DNA of 18,625 bases from Bacteroidales bacterium UBA2559 (GTDB taxonomy: Bacteria > Bacteroidota > Bacteroidia > Bacteroidales > Bacteroidaceae). Positions 7,385 to 15,686 of the stretch are shown here, piece by piece (positions within the stretch are counted from its first letter, which is position 1; the number at the start of each line of letters is the position of its first letter). The stretch spans positions 1-18,625 of the forward strand of contig DDLZ01000121.1 in assembly GCA_002340405.1 (NCBI GenBank), read 5' to 3'. Under the pieces are notes generated by a model. That model saw only the letters and a program-made list of their open reading frames with translations, searched no databases and was not told where the DNA came from. Made by a program: the position numbers and the translations under genes.

Positions 7385-8101
7385 ATGGGACAGAAAGTTA
7401 ATCCGATCAGTAACCGTTTGGGAATTATCAGAGGTTGGGATTCCAGTTGGTTCGGTAAGTATGACGAACGTCTTTTCGAAGACAATGAAATCCGCAAATA
7501 TCTGAATGCCCGCCTGGCAAAGGCCAGTATCTCCCGTGTTGTCATTGAGCGTACACTCAAGCTCGTCACCATTACCGTATGCACGGCTCGTCCGGGTCTG
7601 ATCATAGGCAAGAGTGGCTCAGAGGTTGATAAGCTTAAGGAGGAGTTGAAGAAGATCACCGATAAGGAGATTCAGATCAACATTTTTGAAGTGAAGAAAC
7701 CCGAACTGGATGCTGTTATTGTTGCAAACAACATAGCACGTCAGATAGAAGGTAATATTGCATACCGTCGCGCCATCAAGATGGCAATTGCAAACACCAT
7801 GAGAATGGGCGCCGAAGGTATCAAGGTACAGATATCAGGTCGTCTTAACGGTGCTGAAATTGCTCGTTCGGAGATGTATAAGGAGGGTCGTACTCCTTTG
7901 CACACTTTCCGCGCAGACATTGACTACTGTCAGGTTGATGCTATGACTAAGGTTGGTGTTCACGGAATCAAGGTGTGGATTTGCCGTGGAGAGGTTTATG
8001 GTAAGAAAGATCTCTCACCCGATTTTACACAGACAAGAGATGCAGGTCGTGGCGGTGAGCGCGGAGGCAAATTCAGGAGGAGAAATAGAAGCAATCGTTG
8101 A
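7385..8101 (+). CDS. rpsC: 30S ribosomal protein S3 (uS3)
   Basis: S3 forms the mRNA entry channel with S4 and S5 and contributes to unwinding structured mRNA. The 238-residue product starts [19 protein letters not shown]. It has a KH domain with GLIIGKSG (71-78), then [21 protein letters not shown] (about 127-147) carrying the basic residues of the helicase surface, then [13 protein letters not shown] and a basic C-terminal tail. It begins 3 bases after rplV. A perfect 6-bp hairpin spans its stop codon (8091-8105). Confidence 0.98.
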   Translation: MGQKVNPISNRLGIIRGWDSSWFGKYDERLFEDNEIRKYLNARLAKASISRVVIERTLKLVTITVCTARPGLIIGKSGSEVDKLKEELKKITDKEIQINIFEVKKPELDAVIVANNIARQIEGNIAYRRAIKMAIANTMRMGAEGIKVQISGRLNGAEIARSEMYKEGRTPLHTFRADIDYCQVDAMTKVGVHGIKVWICRGEVYGKKDLSPDFTQTRDAGRGGERGGKFRRRNRSNR

Positions 8102-8105
8102 TTGC
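8091..8105 (+). other. Perfect short hairpin over the rpsC stop codon
   Basis: GCAATC (8091-8096) and GATTGC (8100-8105) form a 6-bp perfect stem with a 3-base loop. The rpsC TGA (8099-8101) lies across the loop and 3' arm. It is not followed by a T-tract, so it is not an intrinsic terminator. The 36-base spacer to rplP holds nothing else that I recognise. Confidence 0.35.
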
Positions 8106-8137
8106 AATTTGTCAAATGAAACAGTAATACTTGAATT

Positions 8138-8569
8138 ATGTTACAGCCTAAGAGGACAAAATACAGAAGAATGCAGAAAGGTCGTTGCAAAGGTAATGCC
8201 ATGCGTGGCAACCGGCTTGCTTACGGCTCATTCGGAATAAAGAGTCTGGAAACCTGTTGGATCAACAGCAGGCAGATTGAGGCTGCCCGTATTGCGGTAA
8301 CACGTTACATGCAGCGTCAAGGGCAGATATGGATCAGAATATTTCCGGACAAACCTATCACAAAGAAACCTTTGGACGTACGTATGGGTAAAGGTAAGGG
8401 TGATGTTGAAGGTTACGTCTTTCCCATTACTCCCGGTCGTATAATCATCGAGGCTGACGGTGTTCCTTTTGCGGTTGCTAAGGAGGCTCTCCGTTTGGCC
8501 GCTCAGAAACTTCCCGTTACGACCAAGCTGGTAGTAAGACGTGACTATGATTTTAAGAATGAAAACTAA
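8138..8569 (+). CDS. rplP: 50S ribosomal protein L16 (uL16)
   Basis: L16 helps place the acceptor arm of A-site tRNA and is a late assembly protein of the large subunit. The 143-residue product starts [16 protein letters not shown], with [44 protein letters not shown] and [11 protein letters not shown] following in family order. The conserved arginine in VRMGKGKG is the one hydroxylated in E. coli; whether that happens here cannot be seen. The length is standard, and the start has an A/T-rich spacer. Confidence 0.98.
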   Translation: MLQPKRTKYRRMQKGRCKGNAMRGNRLAYGSFGIKSLETCWINSRQIEAARIAVTRYMQRQGQIWIRIFPDKPITKKPLDVRMGKGKGDVEGYVFPITPGRIIIEADGVPFAVAKEALRLAAQKLPVTTKLVVRRDYDFKNEN

Positions 8570-8584
8570 TCAGACCTTGTCATT

Positions 8585-8779
8585 ATGAAGAATTCGGAAA
8601 TTAGAGGGTTATCAACTCCGGAACTGATTGAGCGTATAGAGACTGAATCGGTAAGATATAAGATGATGGGTTTGAACCATGCCATTTCTCCGCTGGAGAA
8701 TCCTTCGCAAATTACCAAGCTTCGCAGGGATATTGCAAGGATGAAGACTGAGTTGAGAAAGAGGGAACTTAATAAATAA
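8585..8779 (+). CDS. rpmC: 50S ribosomal protein L29 (uL29)
   Basis: L29 is a small helical-hairpin protein that lies next to L23 at the tunnel exit. The 64-residue product starts MKNSEIRGLSTPELIERIE and includes the conserved LRRDIARMKTELRKREL (about 46-62). It lies between rplP and rpsQ, the standard position. The ATG follows TTGTCATT, with no Shine-Dalgarno sequence. Confidence 0.96.
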   Translation: MKNSEIRGLSTPELIERIETESVRYKMMGLNHAISPLENPSQITKLRRDIARMKTELRKRELNK

Positions 8780-8791
8780 AGAATAGGTTCT

Positions 8792-9049
8792 ATGAATGAT
8801 AGAAATTTGCGTAAAGAACGCCTGGGTGTTGTGGTAAGCGATAAGATGGATAAGACTATCGTGGTCATGTCGGTCTTTAAGGAGAAACACCCTATTTATG
8901 GTAAGTTCGTCAGGAAGACGAAGAAGTACCATGTTCATGACGAGAAAAACGAATGTGGAATAGGTGATACTGTCCGTATTATGGAGACTCGTCCTCTGAG
9001 CAAAACTAAGAGATGGAGATTAAAGGAAATTGTTGAAAAGGCTAAGTAA
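8792..9049 (+). CDS. rpsQ: 30S ribosomal protein S17 (uS17)
   Basis: S17 is a primary 16S-binding protein with an OB fold. The 85-residue product has the family run [17 protein letters not shown] (about 11-27), [21 protein letters not shown] and the C-terminal [23 protein letters not shown]. It is only 2 bases from rplN. The length is typical. Confidence 0.98.
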   Translation: MNDRNLRKERLGVVVSDKMDKTIVVMSVFKEKHPIYGKFVRKTKKYHVHDEKNECGIGDTVRIMETRPLSKTKRWRLKEIVEKAK

Positions 9050-9051
9050 TC

Positions 9052-9417
9052 ATGATACAGTCAGAATCCATGCTCACAGTTTGTGACAACAGTGGCGCTA
9101 AAGAGTGCCTCTGCATCCGTGTACTTGGTGGAACAAGAAAGCGATACGCTTCAGTTGGTGATACTATCATAGTAACCGTGAAGAGTGTTATCCCTTCAAG
9201 TGATATTAAGAAAGGTAACGTATCTAAGGCTTTGGTGGTCCGTACTAAGAAGGAGATTCGTCGTGCCGACGGTTCTTATATCCGTTTTGATGACAATGCT
9301 TGTGTGCTGCTGGCCAATACAGGCGAAATCAAGGGAAGCCGTATTTTTGGTCCTGTGGCCCGTGAGTTGCGTGCCGTGAATATGAAGGTGGTTTCATTGG
9401 CTCCTGAAGTACTTTAA
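9052..9417 (+). CDS. rplN: 50S ribosomal protein L14 (uL14)
   Basis: L14 lies on the intersubunit face of the large subunit and forms bridges to the small subunit. The 121-residue product starts [18 protein letters not shown] and has [17 protein letters not shown] (about 21-37), the loop [17 protein letters not shown] and [13 protein letters not shown] (about 96-108). A TATTTTTG sequence inside it (9342-9349) lacks a partner -33 box and is not taken as a promoter. Confidence 0.98.
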   Translation: MIQSESMLTVCDNSGAKECLCIRVLGGTRKRYASVGDTIIVTVKSVIPSSDIKKGNVSKALVVRTKKEIRRADGSYIRFDDNACVLLANTGEIKGSRIFGPVARELRAVNMKVVSLAPEVL

Positions 9418-9436
9418 TATCAAAAAGTAAAGAGTG

Positions 9437-9757
9437 ATGAGTAAATTACATGTTAAAAAGAACGACATAGTCTTTGTCAATTCAGGTGAAGATAAAGGTA
9501 AGACCGGCAGAATCCTGAAGGTGTTCGTTAAGGAACAGAGAGCTATTGTTGAGGGTGTGAATTTTATCTCGAAACATACGAAACCAAGCGCCAAATATCC
9601 TCAGGGTGGTATTATCAAGCAGGAGGCGCCTATACATATTTCGAACCTCAATCCAATTGATCCAAAGAGTGGGGCGCCCACCCGTATTGGACGCAGGAAA
9701 AATTCTGAGGGCAAGACAGTACGTTATTCCAAGAAATCAGGAGAGGAGATTAAGTAA
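9437..9757 (+). CDS. rplX: 50S ribosomal protein L24 (uL24)
   Basis: L24 starts assembly of the large subunit at the 5' end of 23S rRNA and lies near the exit tunnel. The 106-residue product carries a KOW motif ([20 protein letters not shown], about 11-30), then the [12 protein letters not shown] and the [14 protein letters not shown] segments. A GTG sits directly before the ATG, but ATG is preferred. Its TAA shares one base with the rplE ATG. Confidence 0.97.
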   Translation: MSKLHVKKNDIVFVNSGEDKGKTGRILKVFVKEQRAIVEGVNFISKHTKPSAKYPQGGIIKQEAPIHISNLNPIDPKSGAPTRIGRRKNSEGKTVRYSKKSGEEIK

Positions 9758-10308
9758 TGAGCACTACTACTGCAAATCTTAAGAAAGAGTATGTCGAGCG
9801 TATAGCTCCGGCGTTAATGGAGAAGTTCCACTATACATCTTCAATGCAGGTTCCTGTACTAAAGAAGATAGTTATAAATCAGGGGCTTGGCAAACTCGCC
9901 ATTGCCGACAAAAAGACGATAGATACCGCAATTACGGAATTGACCACTATTACAGGTCAAAGAGCTGTGGCTACGGTATCAAAGAAGGATATCTCTAATT
10001 TCAAGCTTCGTAAGAAAATGCCCATCGGCGTAATGGTGACACTACGCGGTGATCGCATGTACGAATTCCTTGAGAGACTGATCCGTGTGGCTCTGCCCCG
10101 TATCCGCGACTTTAAAGGTGTTGATAGTAGATTCGATGGAATGGGTAACTATTCGCTGGGTATCCAGGAGCAGATTATCTTCCCGGAAATCAACATCGAC
10201 AGCATATCGCACATTTTGGGTATGAACATAACTTTTGTAACATCGGCTAAGACCGATGAAGAGGGTTATGCTCTGCTTAAGGAATTTGGTATGCCGTTTA
10301 AGAATTAA
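9757..10308 (+). CDS. rplE: 50S ribosomal protein L5 (uL5)
   Basis: L5 carries 5S rRNA into the central protuberance and contacts P-site tRNA. The 183-residue product contains KIVINQGLG (about 37-45), the [19 protein letters not shown] segment, [10 protein letters not shown] and [16 protein letters not shown]. The length matches the family. The start overlaps the rplX stop by one base (TAATG). A purine-rich GGAGAGGAG in the end of rplX lies upstream, but its spacing is loose. Confidence 0.98.
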   Translation: MSTTTANLKKEYVERIAPALMEKFHYTSSMQVPVLKKIVINQGLGKLAIADKKTIDTAITELTTITGQRAVATVSKKDISNFKLRKKMPIGVMVTLRGDRMYEFLERLIRVALPRIRDFKGVDSRFDGMGNYSLGIQEQIIFPEINIDSISHILGMNITFVTSAKTDEEGYALLKEFGMPFKN

Positions 10309-10338
10309 GTGTTTAAGAATAATAAGAAATAAGAACAT

Positions 10339-10638
10339 ATGGCAAAAGAATCAATGAAGGCCCGTGAGATTAAGCGTGCCAAGATGGCTGCCAAGTATGC
10401 TAACAAGCGTGCTGCTCTTAAGGAAATAGTACGTAAGGGAGACCCCGAGGCTGCCTATGAGGCTGCCCGGAAGTTACAGGATATTCCCTATAATGCTAAT
10501 CCTATCCGTCAGCACAACCGTTGCAAACTGACCGGTCGTCCCAAAGGTTACATGCGCATGTTCGGTCTTTCCAGGATCCAGTTCCGTGAGATGGCGTCTC
10601 AGGGTTTGATTCCCGGTGTACGTAAGGCCAGCTGGTAA
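10339..10638 (+). CDS. rpsN: 30S ribosomal protein S14 (uS14), zinc-independent type
   Basis: S14 is a late-binding protein of the small-subunit head. The 99-residue form seen here is the long type without zinc-binding CxxC pairs; it has a single cysteine in [15 protein letters not shown]. The C-terminal [23 protein letters not shown] is diagnostic. It is followed by the longest gap of the spc region (70 bases), which contains a bulged hairpin. Confidence 0.98.
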   Translation: MAKESMKAREIKRAKMAAKYANKRAALKEIVRKGDPEAAYEAARKLQDIPYNANPIRQHNRCKLTGRPKGYMRMFGLSRIQFREMASQGLIPGVRKASW

Positions 10639-10670
10639 CCGTCAACAAGACTAGTGAGTATTAATTAAAT

Positions 10671-10694
10671 ATTGTCAGGGAAGTCCTGATCAAT
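10671..10694 (+). promoter_or_regulatory. Bulged hairpin in the rpsN-rpsH spacer
   Basis: ATTGTCAGG (10671-10679) pairs with CCTGA (10685-10689) and CAAT (10691-10694), leaving a single bulged T at 10690 and a 5-base loop GAAGT. This gives 9 pairs with no mismatch. It lies 14 bases before the S8 start codon, and no T-tract follows directly. S8 controls the spc operon in E. coli, so a site just before rpsH is a reasonable candidate for control. I do not recognise the consensus S8-binding core in it, so its role is open. Confidence 0.4.
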
Positions 10695-10708
10695 TTAAAA
10701 ACATTTTT

Positions 10709-11104
10709 ATGACAGATCCTATTGCAGATTATCTGACGAGGCTGCGCAATGCCATAATGGCAAAGCACAAGGTGGTAGAGATACCCGCCTCAAATCTCAA
10801 GAAAGAGATCACCAAGATCCTTTTTGAGAAGGGTTACATCCTAAACTACAATTTCATGGAGGATGGGCCTCAGGGTACTATTAAAATAGCCCTGAAATAT
10901 GACCCTGTGAATAAGTGCAACGCAATCAGGAAACTGGAGAGAATATCTTCTCCCGGTTTGCGTAAGTACACAGGATACCGTGATATGCCGAGAGTGATCA
11001 ATGGTTTGGGTATTGCAATAATATCCACATCAAAAGGTGTTATGACAGACAAAGAGGCTTCGAAGCATAAGATAGGCGGCGAGGTGCTTTGTTATGTTTA
11101 TTAA
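10709..11104 (+). CDS. rpsH: 30S ribosomal protein S8 (uS8)
   Basis: S8 binds helix 21 of 16S rRNA and is the repressor of the spc operon in E. coli. The 131-residue product starts [20 protein letters not shown] and ends in [28 protein letters not shown], with the conserved [12 protein letters not shown] loop. The length is normal. The ATG follows AACATTTTT after a bulged hairpin, with no Shine-Dalgarno sequence. Confidence 0.98.
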   Translation: MTDPIADYLTRLRNAIMAKHKVVEIPASNLKKEITKILFEKGYILNYNFMEDGPQGTIKIALKYDPVNKCNAIRKLERISSPGLRKYTGYRDMPRVINGLGIAIISTSKGVMTDKEASKHKIGGEVLCYVY

Positions 11105-11107
11105 TGG

Positions 11108-11113
11108 AAGGAG
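11108..11113 (+). promoter_or_regulatory. Shine-Dalgarno-like AAGGAG before rplF
   Basis: AAGGAG lies in the true non-coding spacer after the rpsH stop (11102-11104), 7 bases before the rplF ATG at 11121. It therefore is not forced by protein coding. It decides the rplF start against an in-frame ATG at 11094 that lies inside rpsH. Confidence 0.6.
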
Positions 11114-11120
11114 AGATACT

Positions 11121-11690
11121 ATGTCAAGAATCGGAAAATTACCTATTCATATTCCTGCAGGTGTTACAGTTACTTTCCAGGATGGTGTAGTTGCAGTAAA
11201 GGGCCCCAAAGGCTCACTGTCACAGAGCATTGATCCTTCTATAAAAGTATCAATAGAGAACGGAGTTATCTCATTTGAAGAGAACCCCGAACTTCTTCAG
11301 GATAATCCTAAGCAGCGTCATGCTTTTCATGGCCTTTATCGTGCTTTGGTTAACAACATGGTTGTAGGTGTCTCTGAAGGTTATAAAAAAGAACTTGAGA
11401 TTGTAGGTGTCGGTTACCGCGTTTCAAACCAGGGTAACGTGCTTACTTTCGAACTTCTGCATTCTCACTCAATCGTAATGATCCTCCCTCCGGAGATCAA
11501 GGTTGAGACAAAATCCGAGAGAAACAAGAACCCGCTCATAACCTTGGAATCCTGTGATAAACAGCTTCTGGGTCAGGTGTGTGCCAAGATTCGTTCTTTC
11601 CGTAAGCCTGAACCTTACAAGGGTAAAGGTATTAAGTTTGTGGGTGAAGTACTCCGTCGCAAGTCGGGTAAGTCAGCCGCTGCCAAGTAA
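11121..11690 (+). CDS. rplF: 50S ribosomal protein L6 (uL6)
   Basis: L6 lies near the sarcin-ricin loop and the factor-binding site of the large subunit. The 189-residue product starts MSRIGKLPIHIPAGVTV, the family N-terminus. Two related domains follow, with VKGPKGSL (about 25-32), YRALVNNMVVGVSEGYKKELEIVGVGYR (about 74-101) and the C-terminal signature RSFRKPEPYKGKGIKFVGEVLRRKSGK. The in-frame ATG at 11094 would add nine residues encoded within rpsH and is rejected. Confidence 0.97.
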   Translation: MSRIGKLPIHIPAGVTVTFQDGVVAVKGPKGSLSQSIDPSIKVSIENGVISFEENPELLQDNPKQRHAFHGLYRALVNNMVVGVSEGYKKELEIVGVGYRVSNQGNVLTFELLHSHSIVMILPPEIKVETKSERNKNPLITLESCDKQLLGQVCAKIRSFRKPEPYKGKGIKFVGEVLRRKSGKSAAAK

Positions 11691-11711
11691 AACATTTAAA
11701 CATGTAAGATT

Positions 11712-12053
11712 ATGTCAGCAAAAATAGAAAGACGAAATAAGATTAAGTTTCGCGTACGCAATAAGATTTCGGGCACAACCGAGCGTCCGCGTATGAGCGT
11801 TTACAGAAGTAACAAGCAGATTTACGTTCAACTTATAGATGATTTGAACGGGAAGACTATTGCAGCAGCTTCTTCGCTTGGTATGGAAAAGATGCCGGGT
11901 AAGGAGCAAGCGGCCAAGGTAGGTGAGCTTATTGCACAGAATGCCAAGGAGGCAGGTATCACTACGGTGGTTTTTGACCGTAACGGATTCCTCTATCACG
12001 GCAGAGTTAAGGAATTGGCCGATGCCGCACGTAAAAGCGGTCTAAATTTTTAA
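11712..12053 (+). CDS. rplR: 50S ribosomal protein L18 (uL18)
   Basis: L18 binds 5S rRNA with L5 and attaches it to the large subunit. The 113-residue product has [20 protein letters not shown] (about 25-44), AAASSLG and the C-terminal [26 protein letters not shown], diagnostic for the family. A minimal ATG-TAA start-stop (11702-11707) lies just upstream of the true ATG. No Shine-Dalgarno sequence is present. Confidence 0.98.
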   Translation: MSAKIERRNKIKFRVRNKISGTTERPRMSVYRSNKQIYVQLIDDLNGKTIAAASSLGMEKMPGKEQAAKVGELIAQNAKEAGITTVVFDRNGFLYHGRVKELADAARKSGLNF

Positions 12054-12065
12054 ACTACGATTACT

Positions 12066-12575
12066 ATGATTAATAGAGTTAAGGTCACAAATGATGTTGA
12101 GCTGAAAGACAGGCTCGTTGCAATCAATCGCGTAACTAAAGTTACAAAAGGTGGTCGCACATTCAGATTTGCCGCCATAGTAGTTGTTGGTGATGGAAAC
12201 GGTATTATCGGTATAGGTCTGGGTAAGGCCAGTGAAGTTACCGCTGCTATTGCTAAAGGCGTTGAGGCAGCGAAAAAAGAACTCATCCGTGTTCCCGTTC
12301 TTAAGGGTACTATTCCACATGAGCAGACAGCCCGTTACGGTGGTGCCGAGATATTCATGAAGCCGGCAGCTCCGGGTACCGGTGTTGTAGCCGGTGGTGC
12401 TATGCGTGCCGTGCTTGAAAGCGTGGGAATTACTGATGTTCTGGCCAAGTCAAAAGGTTCATCTAACCCCCACAACCTGGTTAAGGCTACATTGAAGGCT
12501 CTCACCGAGATGCGTGATGCCAGAACTGTTGCCCAGAACCGTGGTATCAGTATAAGTAAGGTTTTTAACGGATAA
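12066..12575 (+). CDS. rpsE: 30S ribosomal protein S5 (uS5)
   Basis: S5 belongs to the decoding and mRNA-entry region of the small subunit and affects accuracy. The 169-residue product contains [19 protein letters not shown] (about 17-35), the loop where spectinomycin-resistance changes occur in other bacteria, and [23 protein letters not shown] (about 56-78). Its C-terminal part has [16 protein letters not shown]. The length is normal. Its TAA overlaps the AAGGAGG before rpmD by two bases. Confidence 0.98.
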   Translation: MINRVKVTNDVELKDRLVAINRVTKVTKGGRTFRFAAIVVVGDGNGIIGIGLGKASEVTAAIAKGVEAAKKELIRVPVLKGTIPHEQTARYGGAEIFMKPAAPGTGVVAGGAMRAVLESVGITDVLAKSKGSSNPHNLVKATLKALTEMRDARTVAQNRGISISKVFNG

Positions 12576-12580
12576 GGAGG
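12574..12580 (+). promoter_or_regulatory. Shine-Dalgarno AAGGAGG before rpmD
   Basis: A 7-base AAGGAGG begins in the last two bases of the rpsE stop and ends 8 bases before the rpmD ATG at 12589. Five of the seven bases are non-coding. This is the best Shine-Dalgarno match in the window, in a lineage where these are rare. Confidence 0.65.
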
Positions 12581-12588
12581 TTATTGAT

Positions 12589-12780
12589 ATGGCAAAGACT
12601 AAGATCAAAATGATTAAGATCAAACAGACAAAGAGTCGCATTGGTGCTCCCAAGGATCAGTGCAGAACTCTTGATGCACTGGGACTTCGTAAGCTCAACA
12701 AGGTTGTTGAACTTGTGGACAATCCTGCTGTAAGAGGTATGATCAATAAGGTAAACCATTTGGTAACTGTAATCGATTAA
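12589..12780 (+). CDS. rpmD: 50S ribosomal protein L30 (uL30)
   Basis: L30 is a small, peripheral protein of the large subunit. The 63-residue product has the family pattern [29 protein letters not shown] (about 9-37) and ends in [14 protein letters not shown]. It lies between rpsE and rplO, as usual. The start is supported by a strong Shine-Dalgarno sequence 8 bases upstream. Confidence 0.97.
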   Translation: MAKTKIKMIKIKQTKSRIGAPKDQCRTLDALGLRKLNKVVELVDNPAVRGMINKVNHLVTVID

Positions 12781-12797
12781 TTTTTAAATAGAAAGTT

Positions 12798-13244
12798 ATG
12801 AAATTAAATAGATTGAAACCGGCGAAAGGCTCCACCCATTCCTCAAAGAGGATAGGTCGTGGTCCCGGCTCGGGTATGGGCGGTACGTCAACACGAGGTC
12901 ACAAGGGTGCTAAGTCTCGCTCCGGTTATTCAAAGAAAGTTGGCTTTGAAGGTGGCCAGATGCCTCTTCAGCGTCTTGTCCCGAAGTTTGGCTTCAAGAA
13001 CATCAATCATGTCGAGTATAAGGCTATCAATCTGGATACCATTCAGGCTTTGGCCGATAAGAAGAACCTTGAAAAGGTCTCCCTGGATGATCTTGTTGCA
13101 GCAGGCTTTGTCTCTTCAAAGCAGCTTGTCAAGATTCTTGGCAACGGCAAACTTACAAAGAAGATCGATGTCGAAGCTAATGCATTTTCGAAGAGTGCAG
13201 TCGCAGCCATTGAAGCTTTAGGTGGAACCGCTATCAAAATTTGA
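12798..13244 (+). CDS. rplO: 50S ribosomal protein L15 (uL15)
   Basis: L15 is a mid-to-late assembly protein of the large subunit. The 148-residue product starts MKLNRLKPAKGSTHSSKRIGRGPGSGMGGTSTRGHKGAKSR in family style: a Gly/Arg/Lys-rich N-terminal extension (about 1-60), then GFEGGQMPLQRLVPKFGF, then a compact C-terminal domain ending in EALGGTAIKI. Only 5 bases separate its stop from the secY ATG. Confidence 0.98.
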   Translation: MKLNRLKPAKGSTHSSKRIGRGPGSGMGGTSTRGHKGAKSRSGYSKKVGFEGGQMPLQRLVPKFGFKNINHVEYKAINLDTIQALADKKNLEKVSLDDLVAAGFVSSKQLVKILGNGKLTKKIDVEANAFSKSAVAAIEALGGTAIKI

Positions 13245-13249
13245 TTTAA

Positions 13250-14641
13250 ATGGATTCAAATATAAACTTACTGACATATATCATAATCTTTGCGGTTGTC
13301 GTTCTGGTCGCCTACGTGGTTATAAAGAACTGGGAGACCTTGAAGAACATCTCGAAGATTGAGGATCTCAGGAAAAGGATTCTTACCACGGTGCTCTTTA
13401 TAGCAGTGTATCGTTTAGGATCCCATATTCTGCTTCCCGGAATTGATGCCAGTATGCTGATTAACCTGCGCAGACAGACCAGTTCCGGTCTTCTGCAGTT
13501 GCTTGACATGTTTTCAGGAGGTGCTTTCTCCAATGCGTCCATTTTTGCATTGGGTATAATGCCCTATATCTCGGCTTCTATCGTTTTACAGCTTCTTACT
13601 ATTGCTGTACCGAGTTTCCAGAAGCTTCAGAAGGAGGGCGAAAGCGGTCGGATGAAGATTAATCAGTACACTCGCTATCTTACTTTGGTTATATTGGCCA
13701 TACAGGGACCATCTTATCTGTTTAACCTTAGACACCAGATTCCCGGATTTGAGCCTCCGATATCCTGGTCAGTCTATATGATGATGTCAACCGTTATCCT
13801 TGCAGCAGGTAGCTCGTTTATCCTATGGCTTGGAGAGCGTATCACCGACAAAGGTATCGGTAATGGTGTTTCATTCATTATAATGATCGGTATCATAGCC
13901 CGTTTTCCGTCTGCTTTCATGCAGGAGCTTACCTCCCGTATGGCAGGCGCGGCAGGTGGCGGTCTGATCATGTTCCTCTTCGAGATAATAGCGCTTCTTT
14001 TGGTTACAGCCGCTACGATTATGCTCGTACAGGGTGTACGTAAGATCCCCGTACAGTATGCAAGACGTATAGAGGGCGGCAGACAGATAGGCGGTGCTCG
14101 TCAATATATTCCTTTGAAGGTAAATGCTGCTAATGTAATGCCCATTATCTTCGCTCAGGCAGTTATGTTCATTCCTATCGCTTTCATCGGTACGAGTGAA
14201 CCGACAGGTTTTGCAATGAAACTTATTGATACTGACGGATGGGTTTACAATCTTATTTATGCAGTATTGATCATTGCGTTTACCATCTTCTATACAGCTG
14301 TTACGGTCAATCCGCAGCAGATGGCTGACGATTTGAAACGCAACAACGGTTTTATTCCCGGTGTTAAACCCGGTAAACCGACAGCCGATTATATTGATAC
14401 TGTAATGTCGCGTATTACTTGGCCGGGAGCCCTGTTCCTAACCATGGTGGCTGTTATGCCTGCTTTTGCCCGTCTGTTCGGTGTGAACCAGGCTTTTGCA
14501 CAGTTCTTTGGCGGGACATCGCTCATTATTCTTATCGGTGTCGTGCTTGACACGCTACAACAGGTTGAAAGTCATCTTCTGATGCGTCACTATGACGGTC
14601 TTCTCAAGACCGGTCGTATAAAGGGACGTGCAGGAGTATGA
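13250..14641 (+). CDS. secY: Protein translocase subunit SecY with extra N-terminal membrane segment
   Basis: SecY is the channel of the Sec translocon in the inner membrane. The core is complete: TM1 near 43-63, the plug region DMFSGGAFSNASIFALG (about 86-102), GIMPYISASI (102-111), the cytoplasmic ribosome-contact loop QGVRKIPVQYARR (251-263) and GFIPGVKPGKPT (about 347-358). The 463 residues exceed the roughly 445 usual in Bacteroidales. The excess is a hydrophobic stretch at about residues 7-25, ahead of the family N-terminus WETLKNISKIEDLRKRI. With few charges before it and basic residues after it, it would insert with its N-terminus outside. A GTG at 13316 would give a standard-length protein, but the ATG has a close position and good coding character. 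Confidence 0.95.
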   Translation: MDSNINLLTYIIIFAVVVLVAYVVIKNWETLKNISKIEDLRKRILTTVLFIAVYRLGSHILLPGIDASMLINLRRQTSSGLLQLLDMFSGGAFSNASIFALGIMPYISASIVLQLLTIAVPSFQKLQKEGESGRMKINQYTRYLTLVILAIQGPSYLFNLRHQIPGFEPPISWSVYMMMSTVILAAGSSFILWLGERITDKGIGNGVSFIIMIGIIARFPSAFMQELTSRMAGAAGGGLIMFLFEIIALLLVTAATIMLVQGVRKIPVQYARRIEGGRQIGGARQYIPLKVNAANVMPIIFAQAVMFIPIAFIGTSEPTGFAMKLIDTDGWVYNLIYAVLIIAFTIFYTAVTVNPQQMADDLKRNNGFIPGVKPGKPTADYIDTVMSRITWPGALFLTMVAVMPAFARLFGVNQAFAQFFGGTSLIILIGVVLDTLQQVESHLLMRHYDGLLKTGRIKGRAGV

Positions 14642-14657
14642 GTGTAATAATATTGAA

Positions 14658-15455
14658 ATGATATTTCTTAAGACTGAAGAGGAGATTGCGTTGATGCGGG
14701 CGGCCAACCGGCTTGTCGGCAAGACTCTTGGTGAAGTCGCCAAGCTTATCAAGCCCGGCGTGACCACCAATGAGCTGACGCGTGTCGCTGAGGAATTTAT
14801 TCTTGATAATGGTGGAAAACCCACTTTTAAGGGCTATCCTAACCAGAATAACGTTCCTTTTCCGGCAACTCTCTGTACATCGGTCAATGAAATGGTTGTA
14901 CATGGTATTCCGAATGATGAGCCTCTTAAGGAGGGCGATATTGTTTCGGTTGACTGTGGCGTACTTCTCAACGGTTACAATGGTGATTCAGCCTACACTT
15001 TTGCTGTAGGTGAGATTTCACCTGAGGTGAGTCAACTGCTCAAGGTGACGAAAGAGTCTCTCTATATTGGGATTGAGCAGGCTGTGACAGGCAAACGTAT
15101 TGGTGACATAGGTTATGCCATACAGACTCATTGTGAAAGTTACGGATATGGCGTTGTCCGCGAATTTGTCGGACACGGCATAGGCCGCGAGATGCATGAG
15201 GATCCTTGTGTTCCCAATTATGGGAGGCGCGGTTATGGTACAATGCTTAAAAAAGGCATGTGCTTGGCTATTGAGCCCATGATCACTCTTGGTGACAGAA
15301 AGATCTACATGGAGGATGACGGTTGGAGTGTCCGTACTCGTGACCATAAGCCGGCGGCCCATTTTGAGCATACTGTTGCCGTGTGTAACGGTAAGGCTGA
15401 GATCCTCTCATCATTTGATTATATCGCTGAAGTTTTAGGAAATAAAGAATTTTAA
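14658..15455 (+). CDS. map: Type I methionine aminopeptidase
   Basis: This enzyme removes the initiator methionine from new proteins as they leave the ribosome. With the ATG at 14658 the product has 265 residues. The dinuclear metal ligands are all present: Asp99, Asp110, His173, Glu206 and Glu237, along with the substrate-binding His82 in VVHGIPND. It lacks an N-terminal zinc-finger extension, so it is the short type I form. An in-frame GTG at 14628 lies inside secY and is unlikely. The gene lies in the secY-map-infA order standard for this region. Confidence 0.97.
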   Translation: MIFLKTEEEIALMRAANRLVGKTLGEVAKLIKPGVTTNELTRVAEEFILDNGGKPTFKGYPNQNNVPFPATLCTSVNEMVVHGIPNDEPLKEGDIVSVDCGVLLNGYNGDSAYTFAVGEISPEVSQLLKVTKESLYIGIEQAVTGKRIGDIGYAIQTHCESYGYGVVREFVGHGIGREMHEDPCVPNYGRRGYGTMLKKGMCLAIEPMITLGDRKIYMEDDGWSVRTRDHKPAAHFEHTVAVCNGKAEILSSFDYIAEVLGNKEF

Positions 15456-15456
15456 T

Positions 15457-15675
15457 ATGGCAAAACAATCTGCAATTGAACAAGACGGAACTATTGTCGA
15501 GGCGTTGTCAAACGCAATGTTTCGAATAAGACTGGAGAATGGACATGAGATTACCGGTCATATATGCGGTAAGATGAGAATGCATTTTATCAGGATCCTT
15601 CCGGGTGACAAAGTCAAGGTGGAGATGTCTCCTTATGACCTGACTAAGGGAAGGATAGTATTCAGGTATAAATAA
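15457..15675 (+). CDS. infA: Translation initiation factor IF-1
   Basis: IF-1 binds the A site of the small subunit during initiation and works with IF-2 and IF-3. The 72-residue OB-fold protein has the family run [57 protein letters not shown], shown here only by its landmarks: GHICGKMR (34-41), ILPGDKV (47-53) and [10 protein letters not shown] (58-67). It begins one base after the map stop. Confidence 0.98.
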   Translation: MAKQSAIEQDGTIVEALSNAMFRIRLENGHEITGHICGKMRMHFIRILPGDKVKVEMSPYDLTKGRIVFRYK

Positions 15676-15686
15676 AACATAAGAAT

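Noticed and set aside
9342..9349. TATTTTTG inside rplN matching the Bacteroidetes -7 box
   Set aside because: There is no TTTG at the right distance upstream, and it lies in conserved coding sequence (GSRIFGP).
12859..13221. A 120-residue open frame in another + frame inside rplO
   Set aside because: It overlaps rplO completely, and its composition reflects the codon usage of rplO; no family pattern is visible.
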